The position numbers were made by a program, and so were the translations under genes. The notes under the pieces are model-generated. The model did not search any database. It was not told the DNA's origin and saw only the letters and a program-made list of their open reading frames with translations. Below are positions 8,413 through 17,710 of a DNA stretch of 64,000 nt, piece after piece; within the stretch, counting starts at the first letter, position 1; each line of letters begins with the position of its first letter. Where the stretch lies: the NCBI GenBank assembly GCA_938045585.1, contig CALIAU010000006.1, positions 1-64,000 on the forward strand. Reading direction: 5' to 3'. The stretch is from an uncultured Saprospiraceae bacterium. GTDB lineage: Bacteria; Bacteroidota; Bacteroidia; Chitinophagales; Saprospiraceae.

Positions 8413-9825
8413 TTAGTTGCCAAATAGATATCTGAAGCTAGCATTCAGACCTATTTGATGATTTCTACTTGAATATATGTGTGTTGTCTGAGTAATTGAA
8501 TTTGTATTATATCTTAAGTAAGGATATATGCTAAACTGTATATGCTTGATTTGGTAGCCTAGTGAAAGCCCACCCTGAATACCTAAGCCATGTCTGTTTA
8601 CGTAAGGATGCGTGTCCTCTTTTTCAAATTTAGTGAAGCTTAGATTTTCATCGAAGTAGTATCCAGAATGACTTGCCCAGATGTTATACATAAGCCCCAT
8701 TGTGCTTCCAATGCTAAACCTGTCTAATTGATACAAACGTTTACCAATGTGTAAGCTGAGGTCTACCTGCTTATGGCGTCTATGCCAAAGGAAATTAGTT
8801 GAACTTGTGTTCGTCTTTGTAAGACTCCCAGGAACTAGGGTTTGACTGCCATCAGGGTTTATTATAATGCTTTCTGTTCCTGGAATTTCTGTCTCAGTTA
8901 TTTCTACAGAGTTGGAGCTGAGAGAACTATAATAAGAACTATAATTTAATCCAGTTGAAATGGACCATCCAGTTCTATGAAGGAATCCTAGTTCGAAAGC
9001 AGTGTTAAATCCTATTTTGTCTTTCTCACTATTCAAGACTGCATCATCTAAAATTTCGGTACCATTGTTTAAGGTATTCGAACTTAAATTATGGTTGATG
9101 CCACTAGAGATTTGAATAAAACTTACCCAGTTTTTAGGTTTTGTAGGTAGTATGGTAGTGGGGGTAGGTTTATCGTTTTTAATTATGCTTAGAGAGCCTA
9201 GTAAAGTAGGGAGCATGGAAAGCTTTTTTAAACTTAACTGCTGATGTGTTCCTTCTCCATTTTTCTCGTTATTTGTTTTTAAGTTTTGTGTGTTTTCCTT
9301 TAGCTCTTTCGTTTCATTTTTTTCTTTGCCAGTTTGTGTAATTGCTCTATGGAAAGCTTTTGGAATTGAATTTTCATTCGTCAGATTCATGGCCGCAGCC
9401 TGTGTTAGAGCACTCGTGTAATTGTTGGGGTTGAATGAGTTGTTAAGGCTAGTTTCTGGCTTTCTTACACTTTGAGCACTTTTTATGTCAGATTCATTTA
9501 TAGCTGCTGTATGATTACTATTCGCGTTTGAGAAGATATTTTTTGTCTCATCATTCTCATTAATAACTTCTTGATCCACTGTCGCTGCGCTAGGAATAAT
9601 AGCTGTATTGAGTGATTTCTTGCTCATAAAGCTTCCAAGAAAGAAACCAGCTAAGAGTACTGCCGAGAAGAAAAATACAAATGGGAGCCAGCCCCTTCTT
9701 TTCTTTTTTTGTTCCGGCAATTGTTCTGAAATATCCGACCATAGTGCTTCTGTGTTTAGATCAAAGTCTAAATTTTCCGCTAGGTGCTTGAATTGCTTTT
9801 CTTTGTTATTTAAATCGTTTGACAT
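8413..9825 (-). CDS. Dual-membrane-spanning putative anti-sigma factor with outer-membrane beta-barrel (cassette 1)
   Basis: The 470-aa protein has four parts: a soluble N-terminus of about 45 residues with ALWSDISEQL and a KKKRR stop; one TM helix (about 46-67); a low-complexity Asn/Ser/Thr-rich linker to about residue 230; and a C-terminal beta-barrel (about 231-470) with alternating aromatic strands ending in NASFRYLFGN. This fits a cytoplasmic sigma-binding domain linked across the periplasm to an outer-membrane barrel, as described for dual-membrane-spanning anti-sigma factors in Bacteroides. It lies 17 bases after the ECF sigma gene. The 493-aa protein at 14932 has the same layout. The anti-sigma role is inference. 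Confidence 0.7.
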   Translation of the reverse strand: MSNDLNNKEKQFKHLAENLDFDLNTEALWSDISEQLPEQKKKRRGWLPFVFFFSAVLLAGFFLGSFMSKKSLNTAIIPSAATVDQEVINENDETKNIFSNANSNHTAAINESDIKSAQSVRKPETSLNNSFNPNNYTSALTQAAAMNLTNENSIPKAFHRAITQTGKEKNETKELKENTQNLKTNNEKNGEGTHQQLSLKKLSMLPTLLGSLSIIKNDKPTPTTILPTKPKNWVSFIQISSGINHNLSSNTLNNGTEILDDAVLNSEKDKIGFNTAFELGFLHRTGWSISTGLNYSSYYSSLSSNSVEITETEIPGTESIIINPDGSQTLVPGSLTKTNTSSTNFLWHRRHKQVDLSLHIGKRLYQLDRFSIGSTMGLMYNIWASHSGYYFDENLSFTKFEKEDTHPYVNRHGLGIQGGLSLGYQIKHIQFSIYPYLRYNTNSITQTTHIYSSRNHQIGLNASFRYLFGN

Positions 9826-9842
9826 AAGCTAAATCTTTTTGA

Positions 9843-10427
9843 TTAATTAAACCCTAATGAGAGTTTGTTATTAATCGCTTCCTTTTTTTTATTGTGTATT
9901 ACACGTAATCTATCTTCTTCAAATTTGTCGTTTATCATTTTTCGGCCTCGCGAGACTAAGGCGCGAGAGGTACCTTCTTTTATATTTAAAACATACCCTA
10001 TCTCTTTGTGACTGTAGCCCTCTATTAAAAACATGTTTAAGGCAATTCTATACTTAGGCGCTAAGTCATTCATAAAACGTAACACATCTTGACTCTCTAA
10101 AGCATATTCTGCTTCAGCCGTTTTTGAGGGTTCATATGTTTCTTCAATATTAAATACCATGTGTTTTTTTTCATTTCGTATAGACTGCAGGCATTTATAT
10201 ACTGTTATGCGTGCTATCCAAGCTTTAAATTTCCCCTGCTCTTCGTAATCTTTTATATGCATGAGGATGTGTAACATGGCCTCCTGCAAACAATCCTTCG
10301 ATTTTGTTTCTGTATTAATATATCTTCTGCATACTGCAAATAAGTACTTAGAGTATTGCTCGACAAAAGCTTTCTGTGCTTTTCTATCGTTTATCTTACA
10401 GCCTTCTATGATTTCTCGTTCCTGCAC
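9843..10427 (-). CDS. ECF-type RNA polymerase sigma factor (cassette 1)
   Basis: This is a 194-aa sigma-70 family protein of ECF size. Region 2 runs about 20-90 (FVEQYSKYLFAVCRRYI ... FKAWIARI). Region 4 runs about 118-175 with the helix-turn-helix GYSHKEIGYVLNIKEGTSRALVSRGR. It shares GCxxxDRKxQ, CRRY, GYSHKEI and the NIxExTSR motif with the sigma at 14388. The only suitable start is GTG (10425-10427), 8 bases after the upstream lipoprotein gene. It probably directs transcription of its own cassette and is held by the adjacent TM-barrel protein (inference). The basic tail after region 4 is unusually long. Confidence 0.9.
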   Translation of the reverse strand: MQEREIIEGCKINDRKAQKAFVEQYSKYLFAVCRRYINTETKSKDCLQEAMLHILMHIKDYEEQGKFKAWIARITVYKCLQSIRNEKKHMVFNIEETYEPSKTAEAEYALESQDVLRFMNDLAPKYRIALNMFLIEGYSHKEIGYVLNIKEGTSRALVSRGRKMINDKFEEDRLRVIHNKKKEAINNKLSLGFN

Positions 10428-10435
10428 CTATTTGT

Positions 10436-12121
10436 TTAATTTGCCTTGCATAGGATAATTCCCTCAATGGGAAAGTTCCCTGCAGCCGCTGGAGTAATCG
10501 TTTGCATCCAGGCTTCGCCTGAAAAAGTTATTCTAATCCAGCCATCATTAGTTTCTTCGTAATGACTTACAAATGCTTCTTCTATACCACAACCCTGTGT
10601 TGAATTCTCACAATTAATGGCATATCCATTTGCTCCAAAATTTAAATCGTCAATCTTTATATTTAATTCTTCTACATTATATGGTCCTATATCCGTGCCC
10701 TTTACAATTAGTTTCAACGCATCATCTTGGGCAGTTAAGAAAGTCTTACCATCTTCTTTGTCAAAGCTAAATGCCTTATAGAGTTTCTTATCATTCCGAA
10801 TTTTTATGAAACTATATCCGTCTTCATGTTCCTGACAATTACTCAGGTAGCTTAGCTCTGCTGCAATTTCAGTAGTCCAAGAAAATGAAGGACCTGAAGT
10901 ACCATCTTTAATATTATAGGCAGACACTTCAAATGCATTGTTGCAGATGCTTAACCAAGTGTCTATTTGAGTATCATTAAATGGGTAAATAAAATTGCCA
11001 TTGTTTACAAAGATGCTTATAGCTGGTTCAGAACTAAGCTCACCATCGCATTGTAATACAGACGTATTTAAATTATAAAAAGCATTGTCCGTATTTTGAA
11101 TAGTGAAACTTAAGTCATTGACATGATCTTCTGTACTTGCATAATTCAAGGTTCTTAATTCTTTATTACAAGGATCTAATACCTTATAGTCAAGATCACT
11201 CATTGCAGGTACAACGGAGAAAAATTTTCCACCTAAGCTCGTGTACGTTGTAGTCGTATAATCCGAACTATTCCAGGCATGTTTCTGATAGGAGAGTGGT
11301 GCGCTCTCTAAGAATAATTCGCCTTCTGTAAAAATTCCATCTTGATATTCTGCAAGCATGTAATATCCACTGTGCATCAAAGAAACTTGCCCATTAATCA
11401 AGTCATCAATAAAAAGCCAGGCACTTCTATCTGGATCAAATTGAAATAATCCCAGTCTATTTGTATTGTTCCCTTCAAAGCGCAGGAATGCAGGTTCATC
11501 CTCTGCAATTTCCAAAACATTTCCTGCATTGTCGTCTAAGGCAAAATAAAATCTATCGATTGGCTGTAAAGCAAGTAAGTCATTGTTTATATATCCAAAT
11601 TCTCCAAGCTGTTTATCATATTTTCCTTCGCTTAAGTCTCTTATAGATAAATTAGCTGAGCCACTGTGTGATACTCCTGAACTGTTGTTAATTTGTTTGA
11701 ATTCAATCGAACTAAAACTTGTCAGACTTAATGCATTGTCTAATATGAGGTCTTTAGATTGTAGCTCAGGAAATAAGTGCAAATCCAGCAGATTAATGTC
11801 ATTTTCGATTAGAAGTAGGGAAGCAAATGCTTTAAACAATCCATCTTGTTCTATACTGAGATACTGGCCTCGTTTATTCACAAGCTCAACCTGCTCTAAA
11901 AAGTATGATTTTAGCTGGGTTTTTAAATTACCACCCATAATCAGTGAGTAGTCATTTACTAAATTTCCATCTGCGTCATTGACCTTTCCTGTTATCTCAG
12001 TAGTAATAATAATTTGAGGCTCCTCTGTGCTATTCGAATTATCTATTACTTCTTCAAAGTCTGCGTGACAGGCTACCAGTGAGAAAAGACAAAAAAGGAA
12101 TATGATATTTTTAAAATTCAT
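10436..12121 (-). CDS. Lipoprotein of unknown function (cassette 1, first gene)
   Basis: The ORF track begins at 12220, but the internal ATG at 12119-12121 gives a textbook lipoprotein signal (MNFKNIIFLFCLFSLVACHAD, lipid on Cys17), so that start is chosen (561 aa). An early segment, about 35-65 (ITGKVNDADGNLVNDYSLIMGG), resembles a carboxypeptidase-regulatory-like beta-sandwich. The rest is unrecognised beta-rich sequence with Cys scattered towards the end. It is the first gene of a tight run to the sigma factor 8 bases downstream, mirroring the lipoprotein at 13327. It could be a surface sensor or substrate of the sigma system. That is speculation. Confidence 0.6.
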   Translation of the reverse strand: MNFKNIIFLFCLFSLVACHADFEEVIDNSNSTEEPQIIITTEITGKVNDADGNLVNDYSLIMGGNLKTQLKSYFLEQVELVNKRGQYLSIEQDGLFKAFASLLLIENDINLLDLHLFPELQSKDLILDNALSLTSFSSIEFKQINNSSGVSHSGSANLSIRDLSEGKYDKQLGEFGYINNDLLALQPIDRFYFALDDNAGNVLEIAEDEPAFLRFEGNNTNRLGLFQFDPDRSAWLFIDDLINGQVSLMHSGYYMLAEYQDGIFTEGELFLESAPLSYQKHAWNSSDYTTTTYTSLGGKFFSVVPAMSDLDYKVLDPCNKELRTLNYASTEDHVNDLSFTIQNTDNAFYNLNTSVLQCDGELSSEPAISIFVNNGNFIYPFNDTQIDTWLSICNNAFEVSAYNIKDGTSGPSFSWTTEIAAELSYLSNCQEHEDGYSFIKIRNDKKLYKAFSFDKEDGKTFLTAQDDALKLIVKGTDIGPYNVEELNIKIDDLNFGANGYAINCENSTQGCGIEEAFVSHYEETNDGWIRITFSGEAWMQTITPAAAGNFPIEGIILCKAN

Positions 12122-12351
12122 GCTTGTTATCCGTTTACTATACATCACCAGTTTGTTGCAATACGTTGCAGAGGACAATGATTTTTTTTGAGATGTTAGG
12201 TCTGTTTTTGCCATTTTCAAAACAACATCTGTTCCTAAATGTTTGATTGTAAATACCTTGCGTAGGTTGTATGAAGCTATTGATTAGATAGAATTACAGT
12301 TACTCAATAAATCTACAGATAATTATAATGTATTTAAGGTTAAAAGTGGAG

Positions 12352-13137
12352 CTATGCCGGTAGTACGATATCTAATGACTTATCTAAAATCCTACACGCA
12401 TCTTCATAACCGTAGACATATTTATTTTCAAAGCTAGGTTTTTCAAATGCTAAAGGGGAGCCAAGGAGGCGATGGGATGCAATAATCACTTTTTTCTTGC
12501 TTTTAATATTCACCACACGTTGTTTGGGTAAATATTTCTTGACATAGGCTATGCGTGCAATAAATGTGTAGTCAAAGCATTTATTTTCTAGATAGCTAAA
12601 TTCTGGTTCGTTGTCAGCAAAGCCGCCATCTAGATATTTCTTTTGGTTAATTATACGATCCTTAAAAAATGGTAGTCGCGCACTAGCTAAGATATGTGCT
12701 ACTAATTGCCCTTCTGGAATCTGATCCAAGGAAGGATACTCCAATTGTTGATCAGAAATATTATACAGTGCAATGACCAGTTCTACAGATTTACTGCGAA
12801 TCAAAGCTTCATCTAAATAACTATGCAATATGTTTTCTAATGGGCTAGGATCTATGCCACCAGTTATAAACTCTTTAAGAAGGCCTAGGGTATAGGTTCT
12901 TGTATTTTGTTTTACATTCTTAAAGAGTTCCTTCTTAGTAAACTCTAACCATATTTCTTTTGCTTCTAAGGGAGTATACTGTAATAGGAGACAGGCATTT
13001 AAAGCACCTATGGAACAAGCAGAAATAGATAGGGTATTTTCAAGAAATCCTGCCTGCCGCAAGGCTTCTGCTACCCCAATTTGGTACATCCCACGTGTTC
13101 CACCTCCTGTTAAAATTAATTTAGTTCGAATCGACAT
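12352..13137 (-). CDS. Patatin-like phospholipase family protein
   Basis: This predicted serine acyl hydrolase of 261 aa uses a Ser-Asp dyad. The oxyanion loop is LILTGGGTRGMYQIGV (about 8-22). The nucleophile elbow is ISACSIGALNA, where the usual first Gly of GxSxG is Ala. The catalytic Asp lies in KYLDGGFADNEP (about 168). There is no signal peptide, so a cytoplasmic or translocated location cannot be told apart. It stands between the two sigma cassettes, 230 bases upstream of cassette 1 on the same strand, and is probably transcribed separately. Confidence 0.85.
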   Translation of the reverse strand: MSIRTKLILTGGGTRGMYQIGVAEALRQAGFLENTLSISACSIGALNACLLLQYTPLEAKEIWLEFTKKELFKNVKQNTRTYTLGLLKEFITGGIDPSPLENILHSYLDEALIRSKSVELVIALYNISDQQLEYPSLDQIPEGQLVAHILASARLPFFKDRIINQKKYLDGGFADNEPEFSYLENKCFDYTFIARIAYVKKYLPKQRVVNIKSKKKVIIASHRLLGSPLAFEKPSFENKYVYGYEDACRILDKSLDIVLPA

Positions 13138-13326
13138 ATCTATGCTAGAAACGTTTTTATCCTTGAAAAAGCACTCAAATAGCCGGATTTAATTAGAATT
13201 ACATGGAATAGGTTCGAAAAAGGCCTAAAAACTAAAAATTTCATCGCGTTCAGGCATCAAAATCTTTATTTTAAGAATATATAGAATCAAGTGGGCAATA
13301 TAAACTGTTTACACAATTGTAATAAA

Positions 13327-14376
13327 ATGAAAAATTTGTTTCGATTTAAATATATAATGACTTTAGTATTAGGCATTGCCTTGCTTAGTTCTTGCCAAAG
13401 AGATAATCTGGATGAAGCGATTGCAGGCATTGATCCAAATGTTGATGATAATCAGTTTGAGCTTGTTGATGTAACAGGACAGCTAGAGATTAATAATAAT
13501 GGAATTGTAAGCAAGTTTTATGCTTACATTACAAGCTGTACAGTGGAAGATTTTTATTTACACACCCTCGTGTTTGCAGATGATTTTAGATTTGAGAATA
13601 ATTTAGTAGTACCCTCAGGCACTCGCAGTCAATTGTATTGGACGAGTTTTGATAGCCTACAAGCTGGTACATTTCAGGCCTATAGCGGATTTATGGGTTC
13701 TACCGGCAATGAGTCAAAAGAACATTTTGTAATTGAAATAAGCCAAATAGAAGGTGTGGGAGTAGTCGATTCAGAGCAAACTAAGTTTACAGGTATATTT
13801 TATCCGAATCCAGTATACAATCCATTGACATCATTTAATACCAGTTATGAGTTTTCTGATCTGTCCAAGGTGGCGTGTGAATTTGATGATATAGAGCCAA
13901 GTATTTTGGTCTTACCAGATGGCGAGATGACTGATTGGGCGATAGGAAGATCTCAGTTTTTTGTTGATGGTGATACAATTATGTATTCCTCTGTAATGCA
14001 ATATTGTGATACTGAAGAAACTTCCATAGAACCATTGGAGGCATTTTTACATATTGGACATGGAGTGACAAACTATAATGAAGGACCAATTTCCTTAGCT
14101 ATAGGCGGAGAATTTCTGATATACTTTAGAGTAACTGAAATTCCTAAAGCAAACGACGTTATTGAGGCGAGTCTTTTTCCAGTCAATGAGGAATTATTTC
14201 TAAACTACAACAGCAACTATCTACAAGAAAATGGGATTGCTATAGATCTAAATGTGTCGCTATCAGATGAGGAACGATTCGTAGCTAATTTCTCAGTTAA
14301 TGAAGACTCTTCAGGTAGCAGCGATTTTTCAAATATTATGGTAACGATAAATACAAGAATTCAAACTTGTAATTAA
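13327..14376 (+). CDS. Lipoprotein of unknown function (cassette 2, first gene)
   Basis: The ATG at 13327, 12 codons inside the ORF-track start, gives a proper lipoprotein signal (KNLFRFKYIMTLVLGIALLSSCQRD). The mature protein of about 325 residues begins with an acidic linker (DEAIAGIDPNVDDN), followed by beta-rich sequence with a few Cys. No known domain is recognised. It precedes the sigma gene by 11 bases, the same place that the 561-aa lipoprotein holds in cassette 1, but I see no clear sequence similarity between the two. A cell-surface or periplasmic role in signalling is only inferred. Confidence 0.6.
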   Translation: MKNLFRFKYIMTLVLGIALLSSCQRDNLDEAIAGIDPNVDDNQFELVDVTGQLEINNNGIVSKFYAYITSCTVEDFYLHTLVFADDFRFENNLVVPSGTRSQLYWTSFDSLQAGTFQAYSGFMGSTGNESKEHFVIEISQIEGVGVVDSEQTKFTGIFYPNPVYNPLTSFNTSYEFSDLSKVACEFDDIEPSILVLPDGEMTDWAIGRSQFFVDGDTIMYSSVMQYCDTEETSIEPLEAFLHIGHGVTNYNEGPISLAIGGEFLIYFRVTEIPKANDVIEASLFPVNEELFLNYNSNYLQENGIAIDLNVSLSDEERFVANFSVNEDSSGSSDFSNIMVTINTRIQTCN

Positions 14377-14387
14377 GAGAAGCATAC

Positions 14388-14930
14388 ATGAACCAACTCA
14401 AAATTATACATGGTTGTATGAATAAGGACAGAAAGTGTCAGCACCTTTTGTATGCGCAGTATGCAGGATGGGCAGCCACGATATGTAGAAGATATGTATA
14501 TGATAGAGAAAAGGCACAAGAGGCTATGCAAGATGGTTTTTTGCGTGTGCTGAATAATATAGAGCAGTTCGATATGGAGAAGGGAAGCTTAAAGCAATGG
14601 ATGGCAAGAATATTTATTAATTGCTCATTGAAAATTACAAAGAAAGAGGCGTTTAATAATTCATTTAGCTCTTTAGATGATATGGATAGAGATCCTAAGG
14701 ATCCAGATGAATTTTATAACATGGATGCAGAAGGTATACTACATTTTTTGAGAGGAATGCCTACCGGATATAAAACTGTGTTCAATATGTCTGTAATAGA
14801 TGGTTATTCACATAAAGAGATAGCGAAAACACTTAATATTTCTGAAATCACTTCACGTTCACAATTATTTAAGGCCAAGAATTGGCTAAAGAAAAATGTG
14901 GACGTCAAAGAAATTCAATCAAGAATGTAA
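14388..14930 (+). CDS. ECF-type RNA polymerase sigma factor (cassette 2)
   Basis: This 180-aa ECF sigma is paralogous to the one at 9843. Region 2 includes LLYAQYAGWAATICRRYV and LKQWMARIFINCSLKI. Region 4 includes GYKTVFNMSVIDGYSHKEI and LNISEITSRSQLFKAKNWL. The SHKEI...TSR region 4 pattern is typical of Bacteroidota ECF groups whose partner is not a FecR protein. The gene ends one base before the ATG of the TM-barrel protein (TAA-C-ATG), so the two are almost certainly co-translated, as expected for a sigma/anti-sigma pair. Confidence 0.9.
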   Translation: MNQLKIIHGCMNKDRKCQHLLYAQYAGWAATICRRYVYDREKAQEAMQDGFLRVLNNIEQFDMEKGSLKQWMARIFINCSLKITKKEAFNNSFSSLDDMDRDPKDPDEFYNMDAEGILHFLRGMPTGYKTVFNMSVIDGYSHKEIAKTLNISEITSRSQLFKAKNWLKKNVDVKEIQSRM

Positions 14931-14931
14931 C

Positions 14932-16413
14932 ATGGGAAAAAGAGAAGATTATATAAAAGACACCCTCCTAGGTTATGAAACTCCAGTAGATATTCCATCT
15001 ACTTGGAACGACCTGGAAAAATTATTAGATAAACCTAATAAAAAGAAAAGGCCGTTTTGGTTCTACTTAATCGGAGCACTGAGCCTTGCAGGTATTGCAC
15101 TCTCTATTTACTGGGTGAATATGGAACAATCTCCCATTGCAGTGATTGCTGAAGCAGTAACAGAGGAAGTGGCAGTGAACAAAGTGGAGATACAAGAAGC
15201 AATGAATGCGGAGGTGCTGACAACTTCTGTAGATTTGAACAAATCAAAGGAAGTAACAGGAATTAGTTTGGGCCAAGAAACAGCAGAAGTTTTACTTAAG
15301 AATACTATAGAAGAAGAAACGAAGGCGAGTCAGAGTTTACAGGAACAAAAGTATTTGACATCCAGTCAAATGAAGGTAGCTAAGACCATTAAGCCTATTA
15401 GCAAGGGTGGATTAAATAATGCAAATACCTTACAGATTAATCCAACCATAGAAACCAGAAAGAAATCTGATGTTTTGTCAAATGGTAATATAAAAAAGCA
15501 AGAGACTCCGGCTAGCTCATCTGTACATCTTATTTCAAAATTACAACTACTTCCTAGAGTAATATCTCGACTTAAGAGTTTAAATGTATTCGACACTAAA
15601 AATCAAAGGTCTCCTAATATAGCTGCATTGCATATGCCTTTAGAAGAATCAGTTGTTCCGCTTAGATCAAGTTCAGGACTACTACTAACAGTAGAGGGAG
15701 GTCTGACAAAGCATAGTCTGCTATTTGGAGAAGAAGAATTGACGGATAGCCAGAGTGTTTTGGCTGATGTTAGATTGTCTAATAATAAAACCCTAGGAGA
15801 AGAGGCAGAATTAGAATTTATTGCTGGTTATAATCTTGGAATGGCATTGTCCTATTCACTTAAAAATGGAATTACGTTTGGAACGGGATTACATTATAAT
15901 TCCTTTCATTCAAAATTGGTAGGAGAGTATAATCAAACGGAAGATCTTTTAGATACCATTCCTACTATTGTTTTTAATAATTCAGAAGGCTTATCTGTGG
16001 CAGACTTTAGTGTCACAGAATCTATTGCAAGAAGTCCTAGATCACTTACACATTATAATAAAATCAACACACTGCATGTACCGCTTAATGTGGGATATAA
16101 TTTTAGACGTAAGGGCTTTCAATTGATAAGTACTCTTGGGATAGGAATAAATATGATAGCAAGCGCGCAGGGTAGATATTTTATAAATGCAAATTCAGTT
16201 GCTGATATTTCTAACGAACAACCCTATAAGCAAAATGCACTGCTCTATTCTATGCAGGCAGAATTAGGAATACACAAACGTCTATCTAATGATTTTAATA
16301 TATATGCGGGAGTGAAAGCTGGAAAGTATTTAAGTGATATTGGAACGGAAGCGTTTTCAAATTCTAATCTTAAATATGCATCACTGAACCTTGGAATAAG
16401 CCATAATTTTTAG
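14932..16413 (+). CDS. Dual-membrane-spanning putative anti-sigma factor with outer-membrane beta-barrel (cassette 2)
   Basis: The start is set at ATG 14932, one base after the sigma stop; the ORF-track start at 14896 would overlap the sigma gene. The 493-aa product has a short N-terminus with PSTWNDLEKLLD and a KKKR stop, a TM helix (about 43-62), a linker of about 190 residues rich in Glu, Ser and Thr, and a C-terminal barrel from about residue 245 (SGLLLTVEGGLTKHS) to the terminal strand YASLNLGISHNF. The WxDLxxxL-KKKR-TM pattern matches the cassette 1 protein. The proposed role is to hold the sigma at the inner membrane until the barrel reports an envelope event (inference). Confidence 0.7.
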   Translation: MGKREDYIKDTLLGYETPVDIPSTWNDLEKLLDKPNKKKRPFWFYLIGALSLAGIALSIYWVNMEQSPIAVIAEAVTEEVAVNKVEIQEAMNAEVLTTSVDLNKSKEVTGISLGQETAEVLLKNTIEEETKASQSLQEQKYLTSSQMKVAKTIKPISKGGLNNANTLQINPTIETRKKSDVLSNGNIKKQETPASSSVHLISKLQLLPRVISRLKSLNVFDTKNQRSPNIAALHMPLEESVVPLRSSSGLLLTVEGGLTKHSLLFGEEELTDSQSVLADVRLSNNKTLGEEAELEFIAGYNLGMALSYSLKNGITFGTGLHYNSFHSKLVGEYNQTEDLLDTIPTIVFNNSEGLSVADFSVTESIARSPRSLTHYNKINTLHVPLNVGYNFRRKGFQLISTLGIGINMIASAQGRYFINANSVADISNEQPYKQNALLYSMQAELGIHKRLSNDFNIYAGVKAGKYLSDIGTEAFSNSNLKYASLNLGISHNF

Positions 16414-16441
16414 AAATAATTACTAATCAAATTTATATAAC

Positions 16442-17683
16442 ATGAAATATGTAAACTTTTTTCTCTGTATCATTTTAGCGCTTTTTTTAGCGAGCTGTGG
16501 AACTGATACAATTAGTGAATCAGATGAAGATCGAAACTTATTGGATTCTAGTATCTCATTTGATGGCAGCGGAATAGCTGGCGGAGGAGCTGGTGGATCA
16601 GGAAGTAGTGGATCAAGCAGCGGAGAGAGTACAAGCGAATCAGACCCTGGTGGTCAGCAAGGGGGAGAATCTGGATTGATTACTGCTGGAGAGTGGAATG
16701 ATTTAGAAAATTGGGATTATTGGAAAGAACTAAATGAAAGGGAAGAATTCTCGGACAAAGCAGCCTATTGGGAATTCTACACAAACAATCGTATCTCCGT
16801 AGAACTGAGATATAATGGAAGTCCGGTGGTGGATGCAGCACTTGCATTGGAAAGAAATGGTTTTACACATTGGGAAACAAGAACAGACAATGCTGGTAAA
16901 GCAGAGTTGTGGATTGGTCTATATGAATACACCGACAATGTTGATCTCTCTCAATATTCTTTATCTGTGAATGGAATAGAAACTGATGCAAACTTAACAT
17001 TTTTCGAGCAGGGAGTGAATGTTATTAATATTGATCAAACTATAAATCGAACGGATGTAGTAGAATTAGCATTTATAGTAGATGCTACAGGCTCGATGTC
17101 AGATGAGTTAGAATTTCTAAAATCAGATCTTACGGATGTTATACAAAAAGTAGAAGATGAGAATTCAAATTTAGAAATTTCTACCGCAAGTGTGTTTTAT
17201 AGAGATCAAGGGGATGAATACCTAGTGCGACAGTCAGATTTTACTTCTAGTTTAACAGCCACGCAATTGTTTATAGAGACGCAAGTTGCAGGAGGAGGAG
17301 GTGACTTTCCAGAAGCTGTACATACAGGCTTAGAAACAGCTATCAGTAACTTAGCTTGGTCCGAATTTGCTAAAACGCGTATTGCATTTTTGTTACTTGA
17401 TGCACCTCCCCATCACCAAGCAAATGTTATTGGAAACTTACAAGGATCTATTGCTGAAGCTGCCAAAAAGGGAATTAAAGTAATTCCTATAACTGCGAGC
17501 GGAATTGATAAACAAACTGAATTCTTAATGCGATTCTTTTCTATTAGTACAAATAGTACCTATACATTTATAACGAATCATAGTGGGATCGGAAACGACC
17601 ATATCGAACCTAGCATAGGTGAATTCGATGTAGAATTTTTAAATGAATTAATGGTAAGGCTTATAAAAGAATATTCTGAATAA
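16442..17683 (+). CDS. VWA-domain lipoprotein (cassette 2 effector)
   Basis: The 413-aa product has a lipoprotein signal (YVNFFLCIILALFLASC, Cys19) and a flexible Gly/Ser-rich linker (about 40-75, GGGAGGSGSSGSSSGE). A small carboxypeptidase-regulatory-like domain follows (about 118-180), then a von Willebrand A domain (about 198-410). The MIDAS begins VDATGSMSDE and a later metal-site segment is LLLDAPPHH. VWA domains bind protein ligands through a metal ion, so this is probably a surface or periplasmic adhesion protein. It lies 28 bases after the barrel gene, the position held in cassette 1 by the T9SS protein. Confidence 0.8.
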   Translation: MKYVNFFLCIILALFLASCGTDTISESDEDRNLLDSSISFDGSGIAGGGAGGSGSSGSSSGESTSESDPGGQQGGESGLITAGEWNDLENWDYWKELNEREEFSDKAAYWEFYTNNRISVELRYNGSPVVDAALALERNGFTHWETRTDNAGKAELWIGLYEYTDNVDLSQYSLSVNGIETDANLTFFEQGVNVINIDQTINRTDVVELAFIVDATGSMSDELEFLKSDLTDVIQKVEDENSNLEISTASVFYRDQGDEYLVRQSDFTSSLTATQLFIETQVAGGGGDFPEAVHTGLETAISNLAWSEFAKTRIAFLLLDAPPHHQANVIGNLQGSIAEAAKKGIKVIPITASGIDKQTEFLMRFFSISTNSTYTFITNHSGIGNDHIEPSIGEFDVEFLNELMVRLIKEYSE

Positions 17684-17710
17684 AGAAATATTTGTTTTAA
17701 AGTAGTATGT

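Noticed and set aside
13091-13110. CACGTG-containing sequence as a parS site
   Set aside because: Only the CACGTG core matches; the flanking arms do not follow the GTTnCACGTGnAAC palindrome, and it lies inside the patatin gene.
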